A stretch of DNA of 64,000 nt from Cepaea nemoralis (GCA_014155875.1 JACEFZ010014551.1:356001-420000); one strand, 5' to 3'. Counted from the stretch's first letter, positions 23,540 to 34,880 are shown. A program made the numbers and translations. The notes: a model not told the origin generated them from the letters alone.

Positions 23540-24395
23540 CCTTAGTTCCACACATTGACGTCCACACCCATAGTATAGTTCATTGCTCCCACACAGGGAT
23601 GTACATACACACAGTATAGTGCCTTGCTTCCACACATTGATGTACATACACACAGTATAGTGCATTGCATCCACACATTGATGTACATACACACAGTATA
23701 GTGCCTTGCTCCCACACATTGATGTACATACACACATTATAGTGCCTTGCTTCCACACATTGATGTACATACACACAGTATAGTGCTTTGCTCCCTCACA
23801 AAGACGTACATACACACAGTATGGTGCATTGCTCCCACACAGAGATGTACATACACACAGTATGGTGCATTTCTCCCACACAGAGATGTACATACACACA
23901 GTATAGTGCCTTGCTCCCACACATTGATGTACATACACACAGTATAGTGCCTTGCTTCCACGCATTGATGTACATACAGACAGTATAGTGCCTTGCTTCC
24001 ACGCAGTGATGTACATACACACAGTATAGTGCCTTGCTTCCACGCATTGATGTACATACAAACAGTATAGTGCCGTGCTCCCAAACAGAGATGTACATAC
24101 ACACTATCTAGTGCGTTGCTTCCACACAGAGACGTACATATACACAATCTAGTGCCTTGTTCCCACACGAAGATGTACATACAAACAATGTAGTGCTTTG
24201 CGCCCACAAAGACAAGTACATACCCAAAATGTAGTGCCTTGCTCCCACACAGAGACGTACATGCACACAATCTAGTGCTTTTCTTCCACACACAGAGACG
24301 TACATACACACAATCTAGAGAATTTCTTCCACACAGAGAGGTACATACACACAATCTAGTACCTTGCTTCCACACACAAACGTACATATGTAATC
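23540..24395. repeat. 41-bp minisatellite
   Basis: About 20 copies of a unit containing CACACATTGATGTACATACA and CAGTATAGTGCCTTGCT. Starts such as 23598 and 23639 give a period of 41. Because 41 is not a multiple of three and the unit lacks stops in several frames, long overlapping ORFs appear on the minus strand (up to 255 codons). These are repeat artefacts unless shown otherwise. Units from about 24100 on are more diverged. Confidence 0.9.
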
Positions 24396-25178
24396 TATTA
24401 GGCTTTGCTTCGTTCACGTATTCACAGAGTGGATTGTCTATACACAATAGTGTAATAATCACAAAATCATTTGCTTTATAAAACAGTTCGTAAGCGGTTC
24501 TCAAGTGTTATTATCAGAAGTTGGTGACCTGTGTGAATAAAATGTGTAATTATTGAAACTGTGGTGAACTATGAGATGTATAGAAAACATCTAAACTGAA
24601 GTGTTCTCAATGTGAAACATTTGCACGCCAATGGTTGTCATGTTGTTAATGTACAGAGAATGCTTGACTGCCCCATTATATTGACATAAGGCTCTTATCG
24701 TCAGAGGTCTAATTATTCACTGAGTCTCGTCATTATATAACAGTGAGGGACGCAGAGGTGTTTCCAAGGCACCAGGGCCGGGTTATATACTGGCCAAGAC
24801 CTATTGACGCGTCCTCGTCGAGCGTCCTGGGCAACAGATCCTTTCTGGGTCCTGGCTAAAGTCAGTAGGATCGCCGATTCCTCCGAAGTCGAAGAGTGTC
24901 TGCCTGTACGGCGAGGAACCACCAGTCTGCACACCAATAAGCCAGACATGGGACAACGGATACTCACGCAAACCTCAGGTCGTGTATGACATCACACTGA
25001 TGTTGGACAACAGGATGCCTTCATCCGACATACAGAACTTCGCGTTGGAGCTCAAGCCAACGAACACAAGCAAGCATATAACAGTGAGATGCTACTGCAG
25101 TAAATGCTTTCGCGCCGACACCTTGCCTCATATGTGTCGCATATGCAGACTCAGACAATCGGTACCAAATCTCATAAT
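24396..25178. other. Unassigned sequence with a 71-codon ORF
   Basis: No gene recognised. The plus ORF at 24982-25197 has a cysteine-rich stretch (C-Y-C-S-K-C, then C-R-I-C-R) but it runs into the satellite, so it has no clear boundary. I would not call it a gene. Confidence 0.4.
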
Positions 25179-25251
25179 GCTACAATGTATAATGTAACAG
25201 CCATATAACACATTTAGGGAGATAGCATCAAATTATCTCATAATTGCTACA
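25179..25251 (+). repeat. 66-bp satellite, left remnant
   Basis: One full unit (GCTACAATGTATAATGTAAC through CATCAAATTATCTCATAATT) matching the array at 26962-27345. It is separated from that array by the R2-like element. The period here is 67. Confidence 0.85.
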
Positions 25252-26902
25252 GTCGTAAGAACTCCGACGCGGAGCAAACACGGTAGGGGGCTTCAGATCA
25301 TCAGAAGCTAACCCCTTTCCCCAAGCATTTCGGACCTTCAATTTCTTAATACTTTCTGGGGGCGGTACCGCCCGGGTCATGACTCCGGGCGTCTTATCCC
25401 CTGCCGTGGAGACGTTCGTTCGGTCATATTAGTTATCCCTGATGTTGAGCTTGTCCCTTTTATGTTACCTTGTCCATTCTCAAGCCCTCCCTCCCTCACG
25501 TGCAGCCAGTGGCTGCCCCTTGGCACGTGTGGTCGTGGGATGCGAGCTTCATCCCCAGCCACGGCCTCCGTCGCCTCCATACTTCTCCGCTGCCGTGTTC
25601 CTCCCCCGTTCACCGTTCACGGAGCCGCACCCTGCTAGAAAGCCGGACCTTCCTTTCTTTCGGACTCACCTCGTGGTCTGTCTGCAACTGACTAGACCAC
25701 GTAGTACGCATATCGCGTGAAAATGTGAGGTGTAGGTTATTATTCAGGCTTGTTAAATTGCACTCGGTCTGGGTGCGACCTACGGTCGATTATCGCTATC
25801 TTATGGAAGTTGGACGTCGGCCGACATTTGTGTGAATGACTGCATTCAGGCTCACCACTCACGCTTGGAGGACGGGCTAAAGAACTGACACGAGACGTTG
25901 CAAAGTTCGTTGTTTTGATTGAGAAATTGTTGGTATTGCAGTCACCGCTTCTAACCATACTAGTTTAGAGACCTTTTCCAATTTAGGTTGCGGCAGTTCC
26001 ACAGCCAGCACAAGGACTTTTCGATAGCCTCAGACAGTTGTTTTTGAGCCCGGGTCCTTGCTCGTCCTTTTATGCCCATTCGTTTCAGCACATCAAACAC
26101 GGAGTAGGAGACAAGACCTCTAGCGCCTACCTCAACGGCGAACAGCCTGACCGTGTACCCCTCCCGCCTGAGACTCGCGAACATGTCGTTGTACTTCTCT
26201 ATCTTGTACAGGTGTTGCTCCTTAATATTCGATTCGTACGGGACAGTCAGCTCAATCAGCGTTAGCTGCTTGGCTGACGAGGAGCTAAACACAATGTCAG
26301 GTCGCAAGCTAAACCTTCGGATCACCTCAGGGTAATTGCCACGGTCTTTTAGGTCTACGGTCAGTTGCCAGTCCCTCGCACCGTTGAAGACGGTAGCAAG
26401 CGGCAAGTCGTCAGCTTTACCATTTTTGCGCCCTGCTAGGACGAAGGAAATTTCCATCGGCCTCGGTCCGTTCCCCTCTCTGTTAACTTTCATCCTTGCC
26501 ACGTCAACTTGGTCAGGACTTTGTTATGTCGCCATGTAAAACGCCCCTGGGTTAGGGCAACCTTGCAACCAGACAGCACGTGTTCCGCTGTCTGGACTAT
26601 CTGGGCTTTCGTGCAGAGGGGACAGAACGGGTCGGCGGTTAACTCCCACTTTGCCAAGTTGACACCTGATGGTAGGACATGGTATAGGGATCGGGTAACG
26701 AAACTTAGACGCAGTGGTGCCGTGCGCCATATTTCATTCCAGGTAATGGATCTCTGCACAACCCCTTCCCATGACATCCACTTCGCTTGCTACGCCTGTT
26801 GGGCAGCCTTGCGGACTCTTCCGTCATCTTCCCCCTTGCGGATCTCCACCACCAGGTCCCTGTGTTCCTTGGCATTCGCCTTCGACCACATCGGATCATT
26901 CA
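25252..26902 (-). mobile_element. 5'-truncated R2-like retrotransposon inserted in the 66-bp satellite
   Basis: The minus-strand element has about 700 bp of GC-rich 3' UTR (25252-25959) following a C-terminal zinc-binding motif and restriction-like endonuclease. No RT is present, so it is 5'-truncated. The satellite flanks it on both sides, with CTACA at 25247-25251 and 26903-26907 as a likely short target duplication. Its GC content contrasts sharply with the AT-rich flanks. There is no poly(A) or simple-repeat tail. Confidence 0.75.
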
Positions 26903-26990
26903 CTACAATATATAATGTAATATACAATACAATAATATACAATACAATAATATAATATAATGCTACAATATATAATGTAACAGCCAAGTA
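25960..26990 (-). pseudogene. R2-like C-terminal domain: CCHC motif plus restriction-like endonuclease
   Basis: Three frames follow each other. 26990-26880 and downstream holds W-S-K-A-N-A-K-E-H-R-D-L. 26777-26490 holds a C-X2-C-X10-H-X4-C motif followed by L-T-Q-G-R-F-T-W-R-H. 26502-25960 holds R-P-D-I-V-F, then L-I-E-L-T-V-P-Y-E and K-I-E-K-Y-N. The R-P-D...E...K-Y pattern is the PD-(D/E)XK-like nuclease of R2/NeSL/CRE-group LINEs, which cut the target DNA. A one-base frame change near 26495 divides zinc motif and nuclease. The nuclease frame itself is uninterrupted for 180 residues with its key acidic residues present. Confidence 0.8.
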
Positions 26991-27345
26991 ACACATTAGG
27001 GAGATAGCATCACATTATCTCATAATTGCTACAATATATAATGTAATAGCCAAGTAACACATTAGGGAGATAGCATCAAATTATCTCATAATTGCTACAA
27101 TATATAATGTAACAGCCAAGTAACACATTAGGGAGATAGCATCAAATTATCTCATAATTGCTCAATATATAATGTAACAGCCAAGTAACACATTAGGGAG
27201 ATAGCATCAAATTATCTCATAATTGCTACAATATATAATGTAACAGCCAAGTAACACATTAGGGAGATAGCATCAAATTATCTCATAATTGCTACAATAT
27301 ATAATTTAACAGCCATGTAACACATTAGGGAGATAGCATCCAAGT
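26903..27345 (+). repeat. 66-bp satellite array
   Basis: GCT anchors at 26962, 27028, 27094, 27160, 27225 and 27291 give a regular 66-bp period (one 65). The unit contains ATGTAACAGCCAAGTAACAC and GGGAGATAGCATCAAATTAT. 26903-26961 is a scrambled AT-rich start. Confidence 0.95.
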
Positions 27346-28275
27346 ATACCTTTGTCCCGAAGCACTTGCCGGTTATGGTCTGTGATGTGATATTATCATC
27401 ACATTTTGTAGGCCTGAGAGCCAGGAGTCAAAGATCACCAGTATTTTCCTCACTTTGGCAAGCAATAAGCCCATGCGTCGAACCCGAGCCTGACCGTGTT
27501 CATGACATGATCAGTACAGTTCGCAATTACCTTCTCTAGCGCCAGCCAGATAGTGTAACAGGTAGGTCACATAATAAATATATATTATAATAGCCAAGTA
27601 ATATAGATAACATAACATCTAGGAAATATGAATATAGGTAATATAATAGCTAGGTAATATAATATATTGATAATATAACAGTCATGTAATATAACAGCTA
27701 TATAATATTTTTGTTGTTGTTGCATATCACTGACAGGACGTTGCAGTCAACATCAGCATGTTTCAGCTGCTGTTGATGTACTAGGCAAGATTACGCTCAT
27801 TAGTTTGCCATTGCTTTCTGAGCGACCGGCTCACATACCCCGTAAGTTACCAACGCGGCGAGAACCGCTACCGATTCTCGCGCAGGTTACGCTACTCACG
27901 AGAATATACGGCATTACGGAGAAAGAAGTTAATTCCAAAGCCAGGGAGACCGATATATAATATAAGAGCTATATAATATATAGACAGTATAATACCTAGG
28001 CGACATCATATACTGATAAATACTAGAAATAGATAGTAAAACAGGTAGATAACACAATAGCCAGGTAATATACTTGACGGATGGTATACTTTTATCTGTA
28101 TAGTCCCCTAGCAGTTGCTTGCTGTGGGTGTGTGAAATGTTCGGACCATTACATCTCGTAGGTCAGAAGGCACCGAGGAAAAGGTGGCAAGTCTTTGTTT
28201 TTTTTCCTATAGCGAACGTCGAGAGCTGACCTCTAACTTCAGTTTATGCGATCATGCCATTGTTATCAGAACCTC
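27346..28275. repeat. Degenerate AT-rich repeat DNA with a SINE
   Basis: 27346-27560 and 28080-28275 are unassigned, and share weak similarity (TATACYTTT, then CATTTTGTAGG or CATCTCGTAGG), so they may be copies of one module. 27560-27712 and 27953-28080 are degenerate units of the TAGSTAGGTAATATAA type. No gene seen. Confidence 0.5.
27713..27952 (-). repeat. tRNA-derived SINE, family C/D, C-type
   Basis: On the minus strand it runs from CGGTCTCCCTGGCTTTGGAA to GTCCTGTCAGTGATATGCAA with a CAACAACAA tail. It is the best-preserved C-type copy. AGCTATATAATAT occurs on both sides, which may be the target duplication or the host satellite. Confidence 0.8.
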
Positions 28276-28782
28276 TTAGTCACTACAGCGACGCGCCGGC
28301 TAGATAATACAATAGTCACTACAGCGACGCACCGGCTAGATAATACAATAGTCACTACAGCGACGCGACGGCTAGATAATATAATAGTCACTACAGCGAC
28401 GCACCGGCTAGATAATACAATAGTCACTACACCGTCGCACCGGCTAGATAATACAATAGTCAATACAGCGACGCGACGGCTAGATAATATAATAGTCTCT
28501 ACAGCGACGCACCGGCTAGATAATACAATAGTCACTACACCGTCGCACCGGCTAGATAATACAATAGTCAATACAGCGACGCGACGGCTAGATAATATAA
28601 TAGTCACTACAGCGACGCACCGGCTAGATAATACAATAGTCACTACAGCGACGCGCCGGCTAGATAATACAATAGTCATTAAAGCGACGCGCCGGCTAGA
28701 TAATACAATAGTCACAACAGCGACGCGCCGGCTAGATAATACAATAGTCACAACAGCGACGCGCCGGCTAGATAATACAATA
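28276..28782 (+). repeat. 36-bp minisatellite
   Basis: About 14 units of CACTACAGCGACGCRCCGGC plus TAGATAATACAATAGT. The 36-bp period keeps frame, so a 181-codon ORF with a 12-residue repeat (T-T-A-T-R-R-L-D-N-T-I-V) arises on the plus strand and a similar one on the minus strand. Variants (GACGGC, CCGTCGCACC) alternate in a higher-order pattern. Confidence 0.95.
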
Positions 28783-28894
28783 GCTAGGTAATATAACAGC
28801 TGGATACTATAATAGATAATTAATATAACGGCTAGATAATACAATAGCTAGGTAATATAACTGGTGGATACTATAATAGATTAATAATATAACA
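28783..28894 (+). repeat. 64-bp AT-rich satellite (left of LINE B)
   Basis: Units of ATAATACAATAGCTAGGTAA and GGATACTATAATAGAT. The same array resumes at 33000 after LINE B. Confidence 0.85.
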
Positions 28895-29756
28895 GATGTG
28901 TCAGGCATTGGTAGCACCTTTGGTAAGGATGGCTCTCATGTCCTTTCAGGACCCATCCCCCACTGGTCCAAGTCTGACACCCAGCTCGTGCCTGTGGCTC
29001 CTAGTAGCTGTCAGCATGCGACAGCGGCCACCCCCCGGGCAACAGCTGTGAGAGGCTGGCTAAACCAGGCATGGGTATCCGATTTGGTGTCAAACCAAGA
29101 GGTAAACTAGGGTATGCCTACCCAGCATGTGAAGACAGGATTCGGCAGACTGCGCGGAAGAAATCATTCCTGATTCAACGGGCAAAACGGCGTTTACCTG
29201 CAAAGCGTTGTGGAACGTAATGAGCACGGCAAGGCACGTAGAGCGCCCTGGTCATCCACTGCACCTGTATTCGTCTCCAATCGTCTCGACTTGTCTTGCC
29301 ACTGGACTCAGATGGACTCAGGCGAGAGAGTGAGGTCGACGAATTGCGCAACTCTTCCTCACTTTAATCCAAGTCATCGCGCAAGTCATTCTTCATCCAA
29401 CGTCACATATCACCTTCAAGCCCTGTGGCGATGGGCGAGCGGCAAAGCGGCAGGCGTGGGTACGCTGGCAGCCGTAGTCGCAGACCTGCACACAGGCGGC
29501 TCAGGCCATATGGTCGTCTTCTACTGACCAGAGCAGCAGTGGGATTCGGCAGCCCCCTGAGCGACTGAGCAGCCCTCTATAGGAACACACTGCTCACCTC
29601 TATAGCATGAGGAAGGGGCTAGAAAAGGTGCCCTAAACATTGTCTGCTTCATCACTACCTAACCAGCTAGCCGCGGTTGGTGGGCACCCTAACTGCGGTC
29701 GACATACAAAGAAAGATAAAACAAGCAAAGCTAAAAGAATAAACCATATTCCCTTC

Positions 29757-30665
29757 ACAATTGGAACTTGGAATGTACGCACCCTACTTGACAGAGACGG
29801 CGCGTCGGGTCCAGAGAGATGAACAGCACTGATTGGGAGAGAGCTGGGCAGGTACAACATCGACATTGCAGCCTTGAGCGAGACACGACTTGCAGAAGAA
29901 GGCCAAATCTGTGAAATTGGTGCCGGCTACACATTTTTCTGGTGTGGAAGGAAAAGCGAGGAAAGACGCCAATCCGGTGTGGGATTTGCCATTAAGTCGG
30001 CCCTGGTCGGCAAATTAGCTGGATTTCCAAAGGCTATAAACGACAGGCTCATGACCATGAAGTTGCCTCTGCTGAATGGAAGGAAGCACGCAACCATTGT
30101 GAGTGTCTACGCACCAACTATGACCAACGAAGATGATGTCAAGAACAAGTTCTATGAGGACCTGCACAATGTATTAACATCTGTTCCCAAAGGAGACAAA
30201 CTTATACTCCTTGGGGATTTCAATGCCAGAGTAGGCACGGACACCACCTCTTGGAGTGGCATTATTGGAAAGCATGGAGTCGGAAATTGTAACAGCAATG
30301 GACTCCGCCTCCTTCAGACATGTGCCGAACATGATCTCCTGATTACGAACACAATTTTCCGTCTCCCCATGAGAAATAGGACATCGTGGATGCACCCTCG
30401 CTCGAAACACTGGCACCTCATTGACTATGTCATCGTCAGGAGGAGTGACAGACAAGACGTTCGAGTGACAAAATCCATGTGTGGTGCCGAATGTTGGACA
30501 GACCATCGTCTCATTGTCTCGAAAATGAACATCCACATCAGGCCACCACGGCGTCCTCAAGGGGCGAAAATGCAAACAAAGCTAAATGTCACCCGCCTAG
30601 ACAGCAAGAAAATGCAGCAGTCGTTTGAAAATACGCTGGAAGACCGCCTCAAAGCCCAATGCTGA
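29757..30665 (+). pseudogene. LINE B apurinic-type endonuclease
   Basis: Starts with G-T-W-N-V-R-T-L-L at 29764. A stop at about 29820 separates that from the main frame 29874-30665, which holds L-S-E-T-R-L-A-E-E-G, Y-A-P-T-M-T-N, L-G-D-F-N-A-R-V-G and W-T-D-H-R-L-I. These are the catalytic Asn, Glu, Asp-Asn and Asp-His boxes. The domain is otherwise complete, and is the LINE nicking enzyme. The frame changes at about 30650 into the linker. Confidence 0.9.
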
Positions 30666-32992
30666 AGCTAAACAGGATACAGAAACAGAATGGAGAGCCC
30701 TAAAGGACACAATTTACAACACTGCTATGGAAATCCTGGGTCCAGCCCCCCGAAAGCATAAAGACTGGTTTGATGAAAATTCCGAAGACATCAACCAATT
30801 GTTGGCCGAGAAACATCTTCTCCTCAAGGCACATTTGAATGACCCAAAGTCAACATAAAAAAAAGATGCTTTCAAGAACATTCAGAGAGTAGTGCAGCAG
30901 AAACTTCGGCACATGCGGGACTCCTGGCTGAGCAGAAAAGCTGATGAAATTCAGGGCTTTGATGACAGACATGATATGAAAAACTTCTACGACTCACTGA
31001 AAGCGGTCTATGGTCCTTCATCACCAGGCATAGTTCCCCTCCTCAGTGCAGACGGGGGAACATTGGTCACCGATAAGAAAGAAATCCTCCAACGCTGGGC
31101 AGAGCATTTCAGCAAAATCTTAAATGCAACTTCCTTCTTCGATGATGAAACCATCAACTGCCTTCCTCAAGTTCCCACCAATGAGACACTTGATGACCTG
31201 CCAACCATAGTGGAAATAAACAAAGCCATCCAGCAACTCTCCAGCGGCAAGGCACCTGGTCCTGACTCCATCCCAGCAGAGATATACAAGGCAGGTGGGC
31301 CGGTCCTAACAGAGCAGCTTCACCAAGTCTTCACAAACATATGGATGAACGAGACCATGCCACAAGATTTTAAGGACGCGTCAATAGTCCACCTTTACAA
31401 ACGTAAAGGAAACCGCCAATCCTGTGACAACCACCGAGGCATCTCCTTGCTTTCAATTGCAGGGAAGATACTCGCCAGAATTCTTCTCAATCGCCTCACA
31501 GCCCATCTCGATCAAGGTTCTCTTCCTGAGAGTCAATGTAGCTTCAGAAAAGAACGTGGAACTGTTGACATGATTTTCGCTGCAAGGCAGCTGCAAGAGA
31601 AATGTCAGGAACAGAACTGCGAAATGTTCTCCACTTTCATTGACCTTACCAAGGCTTTTGATACAGGTCAGCAGAGAAGGACTGTGGAAGATTATGGCAA
31701 AATATGGCTGTCCACGAAAGTTTGTCCAAATAGTGCGGCTATTTCATGACGGCATGCAGGCAAGAGTACAGGAAAATGGTGAACTGTCTGAACCCTTTCC
31801 TGTCACCAATGGAGTGAAGCAAGGATGTGTCCTGGCACCAACACTGTTCAGCCTCATGTTTTCAGCCATGTTGATGAATGCCTTCGAGAACGACGACATT
31901 GGAATAGACATCAACTACCGTATGGATGGAAAGTTATTCAATCTCAGAAGGCTGAAAGCTAAAACCAAAATTAACAGCGGCACCGTCAGAGAGCTCCTGT
32001 TTGCTGATGATTGCGCTCTATACGCCAACTCAGAGGCGGACATGCAACATAATGTTTCAGCTTTCTCACATGCCTGTGCCAACTTTGGGCTCAATATCAA
32101 CTTGGAGAAGACTGTAGTTATGTACCAGCCAGCTCCAGGGAATAATCACACTGTGCCGAATATCAAAGTGAATGATCATAGACTAAGTGTTGTGGACAAA
32201 TTCACCTATCTTGGCAGCACCGTGTCACAAGCTGCCACAATTGATGACGAAGTGAATGCAAGAATCTCCAAGGCCAGTGCAGCCTTTGGCAGACTGTACA
32301 AGAATGTATGGGACAGAACTGGAATAAGCCTGCAAACAAAGCTAAAAGTCTACAAAGCAGTTGTATTATCCACACTGCTATATGCTTGTGAAACCTGGAC
32401 TGTTTATCAGCGACACGCTAGGAAATTAAACCACTTCCACACAGTCTGCCTAAGGAAGCTACTGAAGATTAAATGGCAAGACAAGATTCCAGACACTGAA
32501 GTCCTAGAAAGAGCATCCATGCCCAGTATCCACACTCTACTGATGAAGAATCAGATTCGCTGGGCTGGTCACTTGACTCGCATGCCAGATCACAGGCTCC
32601 CTAAACGAATTTTCTACAGTGAACTGCGTTGTGGTAAACGCTCCCAAGGTGGCCAGAGGAAACGTTTTAAAGACACTCTGAAACTTTCACTGAATGCTTT
32701 TGGAATTCATCATGACACCTGGGAGGCTGCAGCCAGAGACCGAAATTCGTGGCGTGCATCATTGCGCAAAGGTGCAGTCATATGTGAGGCAACCAGGACT
32801 GCAAGAGCTGTGAAGAAAAGGCAGGACAGAAAAACCACTGCAGGAAATTCTCCTCCAGAGACGTCAAGCATTCTTTGCCCACATTGTCAAAGAACATTTC
32901 GAGCCAAAATAGGCCTTATCAGCCATCTTAGAACCCACGGCACCACACCTTCAACCCCACTGGATGAAATGAATGGTCATCATCATTCTTGA
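30625..32992 (+). pseudogene. LINE B reverse transcriptase with C-terminal C2H2 finger
   Basis: Frames 30625-30858, 30892-31749 and 31640-32992. The RT blocks are complete: G-K-A-P-G-P-D-S-I-P-A-E, N-H-R-G-I-S-L-L, F-I-D-L-T-K-A-F-D, G-V-K-Q-G-C-V-L-A-P and L-F-A-D-D-C-A-L-Y. The Y-A-C-E-T-W block and R-W-A-G-H-L-T-R-M-P-D follow, and the protein ends in C-X2-C-X12-H-X3-H, an intact C2H2 finger, near residue 405-425 of the last frame. A frameshift at about 31670 lies inside the palm. Compared with LINE A it retains the segment that A lost. Confidence 0.9.
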
Positions 32993-32998
32993 TGGACA

Positions 32999-33351
32999 AA
33001 CAACAATATAACGGATAGATAATACAATAGCTAGGTAATATAACTGTTGGTTACTATAATAGATAATTAATATAACGGATAATATAATACAATAGCTAGG
33101 TAATATAACTGGTGGATACTATAATAGATAATTAATATAACGGATGATATAATTCAATAGCTAGGTAATATAACTGGTGGATACTTTAATAGATAATTAA
33201 TATAGCGGATAGATAATACAATAGCTAGGTAATATAACTACTGGATACTATAATAGATAATTAATATAACGGATAGATAATAAAATAGGTAGGTAAAAAA
33301 TAGATAGATAATATAATTGACATATACTATAATAGATAGGTAATATAACTG
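32999..33351 (+). repeat. 64-bp AT-rich satellite (right of LINE B)
   Basis: About five units of TAACGGATAGATAATACAAT, AGCTAGGTAATATAACT and GGATACTATAATAGATAATT, period about 64, degenerating after 33285. Confidence 0.9.
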
Positions 33352-33590
33352 ATGCCGGTCTCCCTGGTCTAGGAATTTACACGACTTTCTCCGTAATCCC
33401 ATATACTCTCGTGAGTAACGTGACGTGTGCGAGAATATGTTATGGTTCTCTCCACGTCGGTAACTTACGAGGTATGTGAGCCGGTCGCCCATAAAGCAAT
33501 GGCAAACTACTGAGCGTAATCTTGTCAAGAAATCAACAATCAGCTGAAAAATGCTGATGTTGACAGCGATGTGCTGTAACGGATATGAAA
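33352..33590 (+). repeat. tRNA-derived SINE, family C/D, C-type (plus copy)
   Basis: Runs from GGTCTCCCTGGTCTAGGAAT to GCTGTAACGGATATGAAAAA. It is the only C-type copy in plus orientation here, and shows the tRNA-like head at 33356-33420. Confidence 0.8.
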
Positions 33591-33667
33591 AATAATATAA
33601 CTGATATATAATATAATAGATATGCAATATAATTAATAGATAATATAACAGATTATATAATAGATAT

Positions 33668-33760
33668 ACCACCAGAAGGTCCACCAGAGAGACGAATGGA
33701 GACGGATTGTATTTGCAGCAAAGAACCTCAATGGCTCGGAAAGCTGAAGAAGAAGAAGAT
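33668..33760 (+). mobile_element. 93-bp LINE 3' end with 11-bp target duplication
   Basis: A short piece ending CTCGGAAAGCTGAAGAAGAAG, encoding the last residues common in RTE-type elements, with a (GAA)n tail. ATAATAGATAT flanks it exactly at 33657-33667 and 33761-33771. This is an extreme 5' truncation. Confidence 0.75.
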
Positions 33761-33771
33761 ATAATAGATAT

Positions 33772-34214
33772 GCAACACAATTGATTTACAAAATCGGTAA
33801 TGTAGTAAATATGTAAAATAATAGACAAATGGAATAATTTATTTCAAGGCAATTTTATAAAAATATTTGTGAATGTGTAGAAAGCATGACATCAACATTG
33901 ATGGATGGACTAGATGTTTCTCCATACACGGTGTTATTGAATACTTAGAAAGGATAACATCAACATTATTTACGTGACTAAATGATTTCATCGTGCTCAG
34001 ATACATGCCAGTAAAAGGGAGTTATTGATGTCAAATATTCAGACACTACAGTGCGCTAGCCTTAGAGCTGGACCAAGCCTCAGTGCTGAGCTAAACAGTG
34101 AAGAGAGTTTCTGAAGATTCCATTAGTTACAGTATGTACGCTTTCGCCAATTTTAATGTGTTGTTTACTTATATGGTATTCCATTTGCGTTGTTATATTT
34201 CTTATTGTGTTCTT
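33772..34214. other. No gene seen
   Basis: AT-rich unassigned sequence. A CATCAACATT motif recurs at 33891 and 33958 within a loosely repeated 70-bp segment. Confidence 0.5.
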
Positions 34215-34455
34215 TAGTTGTGTGGCCGGCTCTGTGACGCGGGAGTTGCGAATGCAATTCGTAATCTCGTGTACCCACGCTGGAATCACAGCTGCGCGAT
34301 TTAGTAGCAGACCGTCTTGCGTTGGTATCCTTACAAAGATATGCGTGCCGGCCATTCAGAAAGTAATGGCCAGCTGCTGGACCTAAATTTGCCAAGAAAT
34401 CACTAAAGGCTATCAATTTTCGAGCTGACAGCGACTTCCTATAAAGGATATGCAA
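34215..34455 (+). repeat. tRNA-derived SINE, family C/D, D-type (plus copy)
   Basis: The head spans GGCCGGCTCTGTGACGCGGG through CGTAATCTCGTGTACCCACG. The body has CGACTTCCTATAAAGGATAT and the copy ends GCAACTAAC. Confidence 0.75.
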
Positions 34456-34496
34456 CTAACATTTGCGTATGTGAGAGTATGCGCGTGTGGCTATAT

Positions 34497-34524
34497 GCGT
34501 GTGTGCGTGCGTGTGTATGATTGT

Positions 34525-34570
<46 letters not shown>

Positions 34571-34580
34571 GTGTGCGTGC
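34497..34580. repeat. (GT)n microsatellite
   Basis: An interrupted GT tract, purest at 34528-34564. Confidence 0.95.
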
Positions 34581-34639
34581 GACAAATGTATCTGATGCCA
34601 TGTGCAGAGAGAGCTATCTGAGTTAGATATTTTACACAA

Positions 34640-34880
34640 TTTAACGCGATTGGCGTTATTTGTACACTTAGGCATGGTCTGTCTCCTTAATGTCACCAGG
34701 ATTTCTTGTTTTTCAGGTTGAGGCCCATTTGTTCACTGTCTACAGCCACTTGTTCTGTGATCTTCTGTAGTTCCTTGTGACTTGTTACTACCAAAACCAT
34801 GTCATCAAAACAATGTCAATTATTTATATAATTACCACCAACCACGTTGCCTGACATATTTTCTATAGATCTCATTTTAT
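34640..34880 (-). pseudogene. RTE-type RT fragment
   Basis: On the minus strand: V-V-G-G-N-Y-I-N-N, a diverged F-D-D-M-V-L-V-V-T-S, then H-K-E-L-Q-K-I-T, then S-E-Q-M-G-L-N-L-K-N-K-K-S-W. This is the catalytic YADD region and the helix after it, with Y-A replaced. It is short and broken. Confidence 0.7.

Larger units (their letters stand above)
28895..32998 (+). mobile_element. LINE B: RTE-group retrotransposon inserted in the 64-bp satellite
   Basis: A near full-length element: about 860 bp of GC-rich 5' UTR (28895-29755), endonuclease, RT and a C-terminal C2H2 finger, ending shortly after the stop at 32992. The satellite flanks both sides; AATATAAC occurs at the left edge (about 28882-28889) and right edge (about 33002-33009), a possible target duplication that the satellite itself could also explain. 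It carries four or five frame breaks. It is related to LINE A but has a different 5' UTR. Confidence 0.85.

Noticed and set aside
23516..24504. Cys/Tyr-rich minus-strand ORFs resembling a repetitive secreted protein
   Set aside because: The 41-bp tandem repeat reads open in overlapping frames; there is no defined start, signal peptide or conserved domain.
24982..25197. Small Cys-rich protein gene
   Set aside because: The ORF ends inside the 66-bp satellite and the cysteine spacing matches no family I know.
28246..28844. ORFs of 181 and 192 codons on opposite strands
   Set aside because: Both arise from the 36-bp minisatellite and show only a 12-residue repeat.
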